This document shows, piece after piece, positions 1 to 10,704 of a stretch of 64,000 nucleotides of DNA. Both the position numbers and the translations under genes were made by a program. The notes under the pieces were generated by a model. It was not told the origin of the DNA. It ran no database searches and saw nothing but the letters and a program-made list of their open reading frames with translations. Origin of the DNA: Rhizophagus clarus (Eukaryota; Glomeromycota; Glomeromycetes; Glomerales; Glomeraceae); contig BLAL01000012.1 of NCBI GenBank assembly GCA_015698045.1, forward strand, positions 1,612,001-1,676,000. The letters are read 5' to 3'. Position 1 is the stretch's first letter. The number at the start of each line of letters is the position of its first letter.

Positions 1-2060
1 TCCTTTCCATATGAACCCTAAAAAATTTCACAAAAAAATTTTCTATCAGATATCCCATACGAACTCCTATACGAACTCTTAGAAAATCTCTTAAAAAAAA
101 TTTTCTATCAAAGAATCCCATACGAACCTTTTCCATATGAACTTTTAGAAATCTCTCAAAAAAAAATTTTCTATTAAATAATCCCATGCGAACCCTTTCC
201 ATACGAACTCTTAGAAAATCTCTTAAGAAAAATTTTTCTATCAGATATCCCATACGAACTCTTAAAATAAAAAAAAAATCAATTTATCAAAAATATCCTA
301 TACGAACTCTTAGAAAATCTCTTAAAAAAAATTTTCTATCAAAGAATCCCATACGAACCTTTTCCATATGAACTTTTAGAAATCTCTCAAAAAAAATTTT
401 CTATTAAATAATCCCATGCGAACCCTTTCCATATGAACTCTTAGAAAATCTCTTAAGAAAAATTTTCTATCAGATATCCCATACGAACTCCTATACGAAC
501 TCTTAGAAAATCTCTTAAAAAAAATTTTCTATCAAAGAATCCCATATGAACCTTTTCCATATGAACTTTTAGAAATCTCTCAAAAAAAAATTTTTATTAA
601 ATAATCCCATGCGAACGCTTTCCATATGAACTCTTGGAAAATACGAATTCTTCCCATATAAACTTAGAAAATCCTAAAAAAAAAATTTTCTATCAGATAC
701 CCATATGAATTCTTAGAAATCAAAAAAAAAAAATCTATTTATCAAATATATCCTATACGAATCTTAGGAAATCTCTCGAAAAAAATTTCCTATCATATAT
801 CCTATAGACCCATACGAACCCTTCCCATATGAACTCTTAGAAAATCTCTCAAAAAAATTTTCTATTAAAGAATCCCATGTGAATCCTTTCTATACGAACC
901 CTAAAAAATTTCACAAAAAAATTTTCTATCAGGTATCCCATACGAACTCTTCCCATATGAACTCTTAGAAAATTTCAAAAAAAATTTTCTATCAGATATC
1001 CCATATGAACCTTTCCCATATGAACACTTGGAAAATCTTTATCAAAATATCCCATACGAACTCTTCCCACACGAACTCTAAGAAAAACTCTTAAAAAAAA
1101 ATTTTCTATCAAAGAATCCCATACGAACCTTTTCCATATGAACTTTTAGAAATCTCTCAAAAAAAATTTTCTATTAAAGAATCCCATCCCTAAAAAATTT
1201 AAAAAAAATTTTGTATCAGTTATCCCATACGAACTTTTCTGAATTCTTCCGAACTCTTCCTATACGAACTCTTAGAAAATCACAAAAAAAAATTTTCTAT
1301 CAAAGATATCCCATACGAACCCTTATCATATGAACACTTGAAAAATCTTTATTAAAATATTCCATATTCTGAATCCTTCCCATACGACTCTTAGAAAATC
1401 TCTTAAAAAAAATTTTCTATTAAAGATATCCTATATGAACGCTTCCCATATGAACTCTTGGAAAATACGAACTCTTCCCATATAAATTTAGAAAATTCCA
1501 AAAAAAAAATTTTCTATCAGATACCCATATGAACTCTTAGAAATTAAAAAAAAAAAATCTATTTATCAAATACATCCTATACGAATTTTAGGAAATCTCT
1601 CAAAAAAAAAATTTCCTATCAGATATCCCATAGACCCATACGAACCCTTTCCATATGAACTCTTAGAAAATATCTTAAAAAAATTTTCTATCAGATATCC
1701 CATATGAACCCTTCCAATACGAACTCTTAGAAAATCTCTTAAAAAAAAATTTTCTATTAAAGATATCCCATACGAACCTTTCCCATATAAACTCTTAGAA
1801 AATATGAACTCTTCCCATACAAACTCTCTCAAAAAAAAATTTTCTATTAGATATCACATACGAACTGAACTCAGAAAATCACTTAAAAAAAAAATTTTCT
1901 ACCAGATATCCCATACGAACTCTTTCCATATGAACTCTTAGAAAATAAAAAAAAATTTTCTATTAGATACCCTATACGAACTCTTAGAAATCTCAAAAAA
2001 AAAAGAATCTCTATTTATCAATACGAATCTCAGGAAATCTATCAAAAAAAATTTTCTATC
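1..2060. repeat. Degenerate AT-rich satellite with higher-order periodicity
   Basis: The whole stretch is built from variants of a block of roughly 50-60 bp that alternates a CCCATAYGAAC-like motif, CTTAGAAAATCTC, an A-run followed by a T-run (AAAAAAATTTTCTATCA) and a short spacer. Larger blocks recur: the CCCATGCGAAC variant appears near 183, 413 and 606 with matching flanks, a higher-order period of about 190-230 bp. Units differ by small indels and substitutions, so the array is old or poorly homogenised. Short open frames in it repeat with the satellite and are not genes. The array continues past the left edge. A subtelomeric or pericentromeric position is possible but cannot be tested here. 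Confidence 0.9.
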
Positions 2061-2129
2061 AGAGTTTAAAATGGTTTATAAATAAAACGTTATTATTGAA
2101 AAAATCTAAAAATCTGCTAATATATAATA

Positions 2130-2345
2130 AGCCAATTAGCAACCAATCAGTCATCAATCTGATATGTGACCTATTAATAACTGGTAAATTCAACCGTACA
2201 TCAATCGGCCATCAATCAGTCATATGACCGGTTGATAACCAATTTGGATTTTATACCTGATTGATGACTGATTGAAAGAATCAGTCATCAATAGGTAACC
2301 AATTGGTTACCAATCAGTCACATGACCGATTGGTGACCGATTTGA
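2130..2345. repeat. Cluster of short palindromes next to the Polinton-like element
   Basis: This strip repeats CAATCAGTCA, GATTGGT and their complements, including the perfect palindrome GTCATATGAC and near-palindromic pairs such as ACCAATCAGTCA...TGACCGATTGGT. Several hairpins could form. It lies between the satellite and the left terminal repeat at 2365. It may be a small foldback element or the pre-insertion target. No target duplication could be assigned. Confidence 0.55.
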
Positions 2346-2364
2346 CTCCATTCAACCTGTGTGG

Positions 2365-2499
2365 GGTACCAAAATTTCTGGGTATACAAAGATTAAGGAT
2401 ACCAAAATTCTGGCGCAAGGTACCAAAATTTTAATAGCTTAGCTGACATTCTGAAAAGCCCTAGAGCGCAACTTCTGATAGTGTTTAGAGACATAAAAC
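2365..2499 (+). repeat. Left terminal inverted repeat of the Polinton-like element
   Basis: It begins GGTACCAAAATTT and ends AGAGACATAAAAC. The reverse complement lies at 15660-15794 at the same length with only a few mismatches. Inside are three direct copies of a GGTACCAAAATT-type motif (near 2365, 2398 and 2422), the middle one degenerate (GGATACCAAAATTC). Such iterons could be integrase or terminal-protein sites (inference). Confidence 0.9.
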
Positions 2500-2791
2500 T
2501 TATAAAATTTCTTTCTTTAATTAATTAATTATATACCCTATAAGTATTATATAGTATTGCAATTACTATAATTAAAGAAAGAAATTATATAAGCATTATA
2601 TAATGGTTATTCATACTTGTGATAGATGTGGTAAAAACTTTCCCAAATTATGGAAATTTAGACGTCATCAAGAAAGACAATTTCAATGTCGTCAAAAAAT
2701 TATACCTAAAGTTATTCAACCTTTACCTGCCCCATTAGTTCCACTTATCATTCAACCACCCAAAAATCAAGAGAATGATCCCAAAACACAT

Positions 2792-5700
2792 CAGGAGTTG
2801 TATTCTATGTAGATTTATATGAAAAATCTATGTAAAATTTATATACACTATTCTACATAGTTTTAAATACCCAACATGGATTTTACGTAAACCTGATCTT
2901 ACATGTAAAGTAAATTTATATAGAATTATATAGAATTTTTATTTAAAATTCAAATAAAGTCTATGTATTTTTTAAATAAATATTACATTTAATATTATTT
3001 GTTAATTTGCAAATAAAGCTTTCATTTTAAATTATTGCATAAATACATTCTAAATCTTACTAACGAATTATCTAATGATATACATTAGATTACTATCACT
3101 CTCCGACCTGCTTTGCTAGTCCAATTTACATATAAACAGTTTCATGATAATATAATATCTACAAACGCCATACCGGACTTTACACAAGTCGTTTTACAAC
3201 TTCACAAATCTTTGGCCAAATATGCCTTATATGTCATATGATACACGTGGTATGGTATACCTTCTAAGATTAAAGAAATCAAACAAAGTATCAATCAAAA
3301 ATAATTTTGCAACCTGCACTAATAATATCAACATACCCCATAATTGTCTTGGAAGGAGTATAGTTCATAACTAAGTCCCCAGTATTAATTTCCTCATTAG
3401 TTTATATTTTTCGTGTTTTCCGTAGACTGTCATTATCATAAAGATACAGTTTCCATTTATTTTCATCATATATGGACATTTTTAAAAAAAACTTATTGCA
3501 GTTAATAAATCAATTAAAATGATCACAGACCTGCAATATTTATCTGATTTCCATATCAAAACACTGTATCTATCTAATTTTCTATATCCCATGTGCTTAT
3601 CAACGTGATTGTTGGCTTTCATCTACTTATATAATGTCAAACAACAGATAGAGATGCAAGAAATATTACAAAGAAATTAGCTACTACACACATAGAAACA
3701 GAAAATTGAATACATACCAAAAAAGAAAGTTCACAGTAATCATTCAGGCATTTGTTATGCGATCACTATTAAGAAATATAAATCTCAGCATAGATGATTC
3801 ACAACTGCACAAGAATATACATTTCTGAGAAAAACAAATTAAAAACTGGGAAAAGACTATCAAAACTTGCGGATCTATAAAAAAGGAAGAAATATTAGCA
3901 AAATACTAGTTAATATTTCTTTAATAAAAAAATACAAATAAAGTTTTACAATAAACTTACTTTCTTTGTTGATTCCAATAACTCGGATTTACAAAAAAAA
4001 TTAAGAAACACTAGTTAATGCTTAATAGAAAATATATAAAATAAAGTAGGTTTCATGATAATGCTTACTTTTTTTATTTTCAATGGTTTGACGAATTTCC
4101 AATCCTACTTTTCTGTTCCAAAATCCAACGCCATCTGAGAGAGAAATATAAGAAGAAAATAAAGGAGTGTTATAAAGTCTTCAGTTACTAATGTTTCCTA
4201 TTTATTTGATCCCTAATCCTTACCATGAGTTCATTCCCAATCTTCAAAGTATAACAATTCAAAGAATTTGAGATTCTGGGTAAAAAAAAATAGGAAAATT
4301 AGTAAAGTTTATAGTCTCTATTTCCTAATTCTCTACAACTCTCACCTTATTCTGAAGTTAATAATCAAAATAAATTCTATTCATCCGCAGTTTATAGTAC
4401 TTAAAATAGTTTATTGATAAAAAACATACCATTTTATAAAAGTTTTTTTCTTTTTTCTTTCACAGTTTAAAAGAAAATAAAAAAAAATTTTTTTAATGGG
4501 AAAATTCATTTTTGGTTTTATAGACAAAGAAGTTTTTTTTTATAAAGGAATGTAAAAATAAGTTTAAAAAAGTATAAATACGAAATAGAAAAGTTTAAAA
4601 ATTTTTTATATGATATAAAAAAGTTTATTTATAAAGAAATACTCCAAAATGAGTGGCAAAAAAAACATTGTTTTAAGAATGAATGTTAGTTGTTAAAGAT
4701 GAAGAAAACAATACAACGAGATCAAAAGTGGGAAGATGTGTTGGAAAAATAGACGTTTATGTTGTACGAATTGACACGTGATTAGATAAGATACGGCAAG
4801 CAGTAGAGCTTTCCTTAACGGGTAATGTAACTAGAATACTCTAGGATTTATCCTATTAGCCTATATATCCGGATTGTTTTTATAATATTGATTTTTTTTA
4901 TATAGGATTATCCGGATTATACTTTCGGATACCCTAGGTTTAATAATAGTTTATAGCTTAAATGTTATTTAAATGTTAATAAGGACAATTTAAGCTTCTT
5001 AAAGCTTTTAACTCTTCTAAAAATTGTTACTAAGATACATTATTTAGCGAGTGAAAATGTAATAAATATAAATTTATTTAAATTAATTGTAATAAATAAG
5101 TATGTATAATTGCTGCGCCTGTAAGCCTAGAATACCTTATAATTTTCATTCGGATTTATCCGTTACTAACTGATACAGGGTATTCAGATACAATTTTTTT
5201 GAAATGGATAACCCTATAACAGCATTAGGGTTATCTGGTTCGAAGCTCTAGCAAACAGTCACTATATTCTTATAAATGTACAAGTTTTTGAAACTTAATT
5301 TAATAAGAGTATCCATATAGAAGAGATAAAAAAATATTAAGGTTATTGAAAAAAACCACTAGTCGCTAATATTGATTGCAAATCATGATAATTTTAAAGT
5401 AACTATGTACAAATATATACATTATATTTTACATTTGAACGATTATAGTAATTTATACTTATTTAAAAATTAATAATTCTATACAAATCTTTATGAAAAT
5501 TTTATATAAAATATACATCAAATTTCGTATATATATAATTAGTATATGAAATATTTGCATAATATTTATTTGATTATATATTATGCATGAATTCATATTT
5601 AAATAGATTTGTATCTGTATAATTTTATTTAAAATATTTACATGGATATTACTTGACTATAAATTACATATAAATTTATATTTAACTAATTTTATATTTA

Positions 5701-5864
5701 CATAAATTTTATACAAAATATCTACAATATTTTTATGTTCATATGAAAAATAAATAGATCATTTATATAGACTACAGATTTATAAAAATTTATATAATAA
5801 ATTTATATTGGATATACATAGAATTATGGACATTACATAGACTCTATAAAAAATACAACTCCTG
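2792..5864. mobile_element. 3.07-kb non-coding TIR element inserted in the polymerase gene
   Basis: It starts CAGGAGTTGTATT and ends with the exact complement AATACAACTCCTG. The dinucleotide AT flanks it on both sides (2790-2791 and 5865-5866). Removing the element plus one AT (3075 bp, a multiple of three) joins the zinc-finger frame ...DPKTH directly to AGPSPSTQANREEQ. This supports insertion into a then-intact gene with a 2-bp duplication. Subterminal regions at both ends share CTATGTA and AATTTATATA motifs in inverted order. No gene is visible inside, and a hAT-type MITE sits at 4804-5250. The superfamily is unresolved. Confidence 0.75.
4804..5250. mobile_element. hAT-type MITE (447 bp)
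   Basis: Terminal inverted repeats TAGAGCTT...AAGCTCTA are flanked by an 8-bp target duplication with one mismatch (GCAAGCAG at 4796-4803, GCAAACAG at 5251-5258). The interior has scattered ATCCGGAT and GGGTTATC motifs like those in the hAT element at 32075-33242. No coding capacity. It is nested inside the 2792-5864 element. Confidence 0.75.
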
Positions 5865-8800
5865 ATGCAGGTCCCAGCCCATCAACCCAAGCAAATAGAG
5901 AAGAGCAGGCAGAACCTAGCGAGGTCACTCAAGATAAGTTTATTGATAGGCATGCAAGAAAGCCTAGAGAGCATATGAAAACATGGGTGCCAGATTGCAC
6001 CGAAGATGGTTTGAAGTTAATGGCGAAGAACTTGATTTGCCACTAAACTTAAAAGAATGTCAGCGTCTACATCATGATCTATTACAAGCTGATAATGAGG
6101 TTTTTGAGGAAAATATTCCTCAATTGGTGGGACTTAGAGATGTTGAGCAACAAGACGTTCAAGAGCAAGACGCAATCCCAAAAGAACTTATTCAGGAGGA
6201 TATTATCTTTAAAGAATGTCCAGTTGGAAGAGATCCAGAAAGACCACATAGAAATCGTTCTTTAATGAGTAAATGGGTGGGCAAAATTCCCCATCCAGAT
6301 GACAATCCAACATATGCATTTATTCAACCAATAGCCAAGCCAGAAGAATATAAAAAATTACCATACATTGCCTCAACTTATAGGATTAATTTGTCCAAAA
6401 ATAAAGGAAGTTCTTCAAACAGAGCTTCATAAAAAAGATCAAATAAAATCAGCCATAGTAGCATTGTGCCAATATTCAATTGCTAAAAGAAAGCCAGATG
6501 ATACAAGCGAACCAGCAGAAGTAGAGAAATATCATAGAGGAAATATGCGACCAATTTTTTTAAAAGAGGATATAGAGGAGCACATAACCAAAACTATTGG
6601 GGAAATAGATGTGCAAATTGAGGAAGCATTAAAGAAAGGATCTGGTTATATTCTCAAACGAATTTTTGAAATATATATTGAGACATATACACTTTATAGA
6701 GCCCTTGGAGGGTCTTACATCCCTACTCCCAAGAAATTAGCTAATACAAAGAGTACAATCAATCCAGATAATCAAGGTCTCATTAACCCAGAAACAAATA
6801 GGCCTTCAGAAAGATGTCTTCAAGGTGCATTGGGTGCATATTTTGCTCATCAGGATGGACATACAGATCATCTAGAACGAATCTTTCGAGCTAAGAAATA
6901 CAAGCCCTATTTAGATATTGTTAAATTAGATGGTATCCCAATGCCCACTCCCATCTGTTCACGTATATTTGATAAAATTGAGAAGATGAATCCAGATATC
7001 TCCATCAGTGTCTGGGGATGGAATGAAGAATCGGCCACCCCAAAAGCTGTAATAGCTAATAAAAACTTTAAAAGAAAACATAAAATTCGATTATTGGCTC
7101 TTACAGATATTATCAAATCTGAGGATGGAAATAAATACGGGCAAAAGAACCACTTTCTCTGGATCAAAAATCATAGCAAATTAATATATGGGGATACTGC
7201 GTATAAAGAAAAGAAGTATCTATGTGATGGATGCTTTCAAAGCTGGCCCTCTGAAAAAACTCTAGAACGTCATTTAGAATGGTGTCCAGGATTACATGAA
7301 AATGCACCCCAGAGAGTTGCAATACCCGTAAAAGGGGTTAATGATTTTGAGGGGTTCAAAAACTATGGTAGGATGATCAATGCCCCATGTGTCATCATAG
7401 CTGATTTCGAGGCTGACAACAAGAAGTGTGATGAAGCATATGGTGGAAGTATGCGAAAACTAACTGAACAGAAGGCTAATAGTTTCTGCTACCTGGTTCA
7501 CTGGATTGACACTGGAGATGTATGGGGTCCATTCCTATACAGAGGAGAAAATGCCACCCAAGAATTTATTCAAAGAATCGATCAGGAATTGGTCAAAATC
7601 AATGAGATCCTAGCTATCAAGCATGAGCGAATTGAGACTGAGGAAGACAAGAAAAGATTTGCTGAAGCTATTAGCTGTTGGATTTGCAAAGGTAAGTTCG
7701 ATATAGATACAAATGAAATAGAGCGCTTAGAAGATAAAATAACCTATCTTAAAGAGAAGCTAAAAAACTTTAAAAAAGAGTCAGCAGAATATAATGGCAT
7801 CCAAACAACTATTGATAAGGCAACTAAAGCTATTGCCAGCGAAAAAGCTAAGGCTAATAAGGTTTGGGATCATTGCCATATCACAGGTAAGTTTCGTGGA
7901 TCAGCTCATAGGGATTGCAATCTCAAACTCCAGATTCAAGCTTGGAAGACCCCAATTCCAGTTATCTTCCACAACTTCTGGGTTATGATTCTCACTTGGT
8001 TTGTGAATCTGTTGGATGATCAGCTAATGCTCTTCATATCCAAGTCATAGCTGAAACATTTGAGCGATATAAGTCTATGAAAGTAGGTCAACTCAAATAT
8101 ATCGATAGCTAGCAGTTCATGAACAATAGCTTAGCGAATCTCACAAAAAACTTGATGACGACCATCCAATTACTAGCCAGCACTTTAAAGACTTTACTCC
8201 TGGCCAAATTTCCCTAGCAACTCGTAAAGGAATATATTGTTATGACTATATCGATTCTCAAGATAGATTCTTGGAGACTGAACTCCCACCAATTCACAAA
8301 TTTACTACAACTCTAAAAGGAAAGATCTCACAGGAAGACTACCACCATGCACAAAAAGTATGGAAAACATATGGCTGTAAAAATCTAGGTGAGTACCATG
8401 ATCTTTATCTTAAAATTGACGTACTCTCTCTTGCAGATGTCTGGACCCAATTCCAAAAGACATGCATAAAATATTATGAGCTTGATCCCAGCCACTATGT
8501 CTCTGCCCCATCCTTATCCTGGGATGCGATGCTCAAGAAAACTGGGGTTAAGATCGAGCTATTTACAGATATGTCTATGCATGACTTTATCAAGAAGGCC
8601 AAGAGGGATAGTATATCTAAGGCTTGTAAGTAATATTTCAAAGCCAATAATCCCAAGATGGGTCAGGTATTCAACCCATCTAAACCCACATCATGGATAT
8701 CATATGTAGATGCAAACAATCTTTATGGCTGGGCTATAAGCCAGTTCTTACCTATTGGAAATTATCAATGGAAAGCTAGCCGGGAATACCTTCTAAAAAA

Positions 8801-10226
8801 TCCTGCTATGCAAAAGAAATATCTCGAAAAAATTCTTAAGACTAAGGCAAATACCCCACGTGGATATTTCTTAAATATTAAGTCTCACTTCCCTCTCAAG
8901 ACCCATGATTATTTGAGAGACTTACCCCCAGCCGTGGAGAATGTTGCAGTAGGAAAGGATTGGCTTAGCCCATATAATGAGGAGCTTGTAAATAACTTGG
9001 ATGGAGGATGCTTCTCTAAAACAGAAAAGTTAGTCCCCCACCTTGGCCCGAGAAAGGATTATGTCATCCATTACCTAGAACTCCAATACTATGTGAAATT
9101 AGGCATGATTATAGATGAAGTTTCAGAGATCCTTTCTTTCGACCAGACTAACTGGTTAGCCCCATATATTGCATTTAATACCAAGAAATGACAAGGGGCT
9201 AAGAATACCTTCGAAAAAGACTTCTTCAAGCTCATGAATAACTCAGTATATGGTAAGACTAATGAGAATGTTCGCAAATACCAGGATATCAAGCTCATGA
9301 AAATGAATAATGAGCGAGATGAAAAGGCCTTCTTGAAGAAAGTCAGTAGCCCAAGATTCAAGTATGGACATCCGCTTGGAGTTACACTGGTAGGAGCACA
9401 TATGGGAAAGGCTAGTGTGACTCTCAATAAGCCCATCATTGTTGGAGCATCAGTCTTAGGTCTTAGCAAGCTCCACATGTACTGATTCTGGTATGGATAT
9501 GTAAAGGAGAGATATGGCGATAATGCTCAGCTTGGCTATATGGATACAGATTCCTTTATAATTCTAATTATGACTGAGGATATTTACAAAGATATGGCCG
9601 AGCGACCAGATATATTCGATCTCAATGATTCCAAAACTATTGGGCTATTCAAGGATAAGACCCCTGACAGTGTGATTACAGAATCTTTTCATATTAACTC
9701 TAAATTATATCACTATGTCTTAGCAGATAAGTTCACAAATTCTAGACATAAGGGGGTTAGTAAAAAAGGTATGGAAGAAATGGCTATAGATACATATATG
9801 CCAAACTTAGAAGGATCCCTGCTAGACGAACCAATAAATAAGTTCTCATTATCAGAACAAGAAGCTAAAGATTTAGCAATGCGAACTGAGGCAGACCCCA
9901 TGACTCTAGTCTATCGAGACTGTCTCTTTGGTAAGGAAGTATTCTATGCTAAGAATGTAGGTATTCGATCAAAGGATCATATATTATCTCTGGTCGAAAC
10001 TGAGAAGAAGGCACTCAGTCCCATAAATACTAAGGATTGGATCCTATCTCATAGGATTACCCCTTTACCATATTTCCATTGGCACATTATGTTTTATAAG
10101 AATATGGTAAAAGCTGATATTCCTCATGAACAGGCAGAAATAAGAGCTATAAGTGCCAAGCTTCCGGAGAAATATCTAAACGAATGTGTCTCACATATCT
10201 AGCCTTCAGCCATAAGCTAGATAGTG

Positions 10227-10523
10227 ATGTGTAGTCAGATCACATACATTATTATATTATTATATTATTTTTTCTTCCCATTAATTAGACTAACTTCCGC
10301 AGTACCGAAGGTAAGAATGGAAAGCGAGCTCCAAGCCAAAAGGATCCCAGAGGGACAAAGTAAAAAAAATTTATCCAATAATTTACCTAGCGATCTGGAG
10401 GAGCTAACCAAAGTATTTGAGAAAAATTTGGAGGGACTAGAAAACCTTGTAAAATTATTTAAAAGTGATGTGAGTAAAATGTTTGATAATTCTGATCCCA
10501 ATTTACCTAAGCAGATCGAATAA
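10227..10523 (+). CDS. Small protein with N-terminal hydrophobic segment, unknown function
   Basis: A 98-residue frame starting at the ATG at 10227, 24 nt after the polymerase frame ends. Residues about 5-22 are strongly hydrophobic (ITYIIILLYYFFFPLIRL) and could be a signal anchor or membrane segment. The rest is charged and helix-prone, with an LEELTKVFEKNLEGLENLVKL heptad-like stretch suggesting a short coiled coil. No family was recognised. It sits between the polymerase gene and the oppositely oriented Gag-like module, so it may be an accessory gene of the element. It is short and the A+T is high, so a chance frame is possible. The overlapping minus-strand frame looks less protein-like. 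Confidence 0.4.
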   Translation: MCSQITYIIILLYYFFFPLIRLTSAVPKVRMESELQAKRIPEGQSKKNLSNNLPSDLEELTKVFEKNLEGLENLVKLFKSDVSKMFDNSDPNLPKQIE

Positions 10524-10704
10524 ATAAAATCATGAGGGATCCGCAAACTAATCCTTTCTTCTCACTATAGTTCCTGGAACATTCCTAGAACTATCAAGGA
10601 ACTGGCAGGAAACTGGGAAGATACTGAATTTTCGACTAAAAAATGCGAAAAAGCAAAGGATAGTATAAGTATTCAAAAAAAAAATATACTTTCTAGATGC
10701 CTAT

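Larger units (their letters stand above)
2603..10202 (+). pseudogene. Zinc-finger plus protein-primed DNA polymerase B, disrupted
   Basis: This is the replication gene of the element. The first 63 codons form a C2HC finger (C6, C9, H22, C29). The frame resumes at 5867 after the 2792-5866 insertion. Polymerase landmarks: a C2HC finger near 7230-7300, ExoI IIADFEADN near 7400, an endonuclease VII-like DHCHITGKFRGSAHRDCN near 7870-7920, ExoII FHN...GYDSH near 7970-7990 (a frameshift falls inside), ExoIII YLKIDVLSLADVW near 8405-8445, motif A DANNLYGWAISQ near 8710, motif B NNSVYGKT near 9236 and motif C YMDTDSF near 9537. All catalytic motifs survive, but the gene is broken by frameshifts near 5967-5983, 6375, 7975 and 8140 and by stops TAG 8110, TAA 8631, TGA 9189 and TGA 9483. 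The family copies DNA from a protein primer (known). This copy cannot make a full-length enzyme unless the breaks are sequencing errors. Confidence 0.85.

Noticed and set aside
186-371. Frame in the satellite; likewise 1566-1832 on the minus strand
   Set aside because: The peptides simply repeat with the satellite unit.
8110-9485. Stop codons in the polymerase gene as evidence of a variant genetic code
   Set aside because: All three stop types occur together with frameshifts, and host genes nearby end normally at the same codons.
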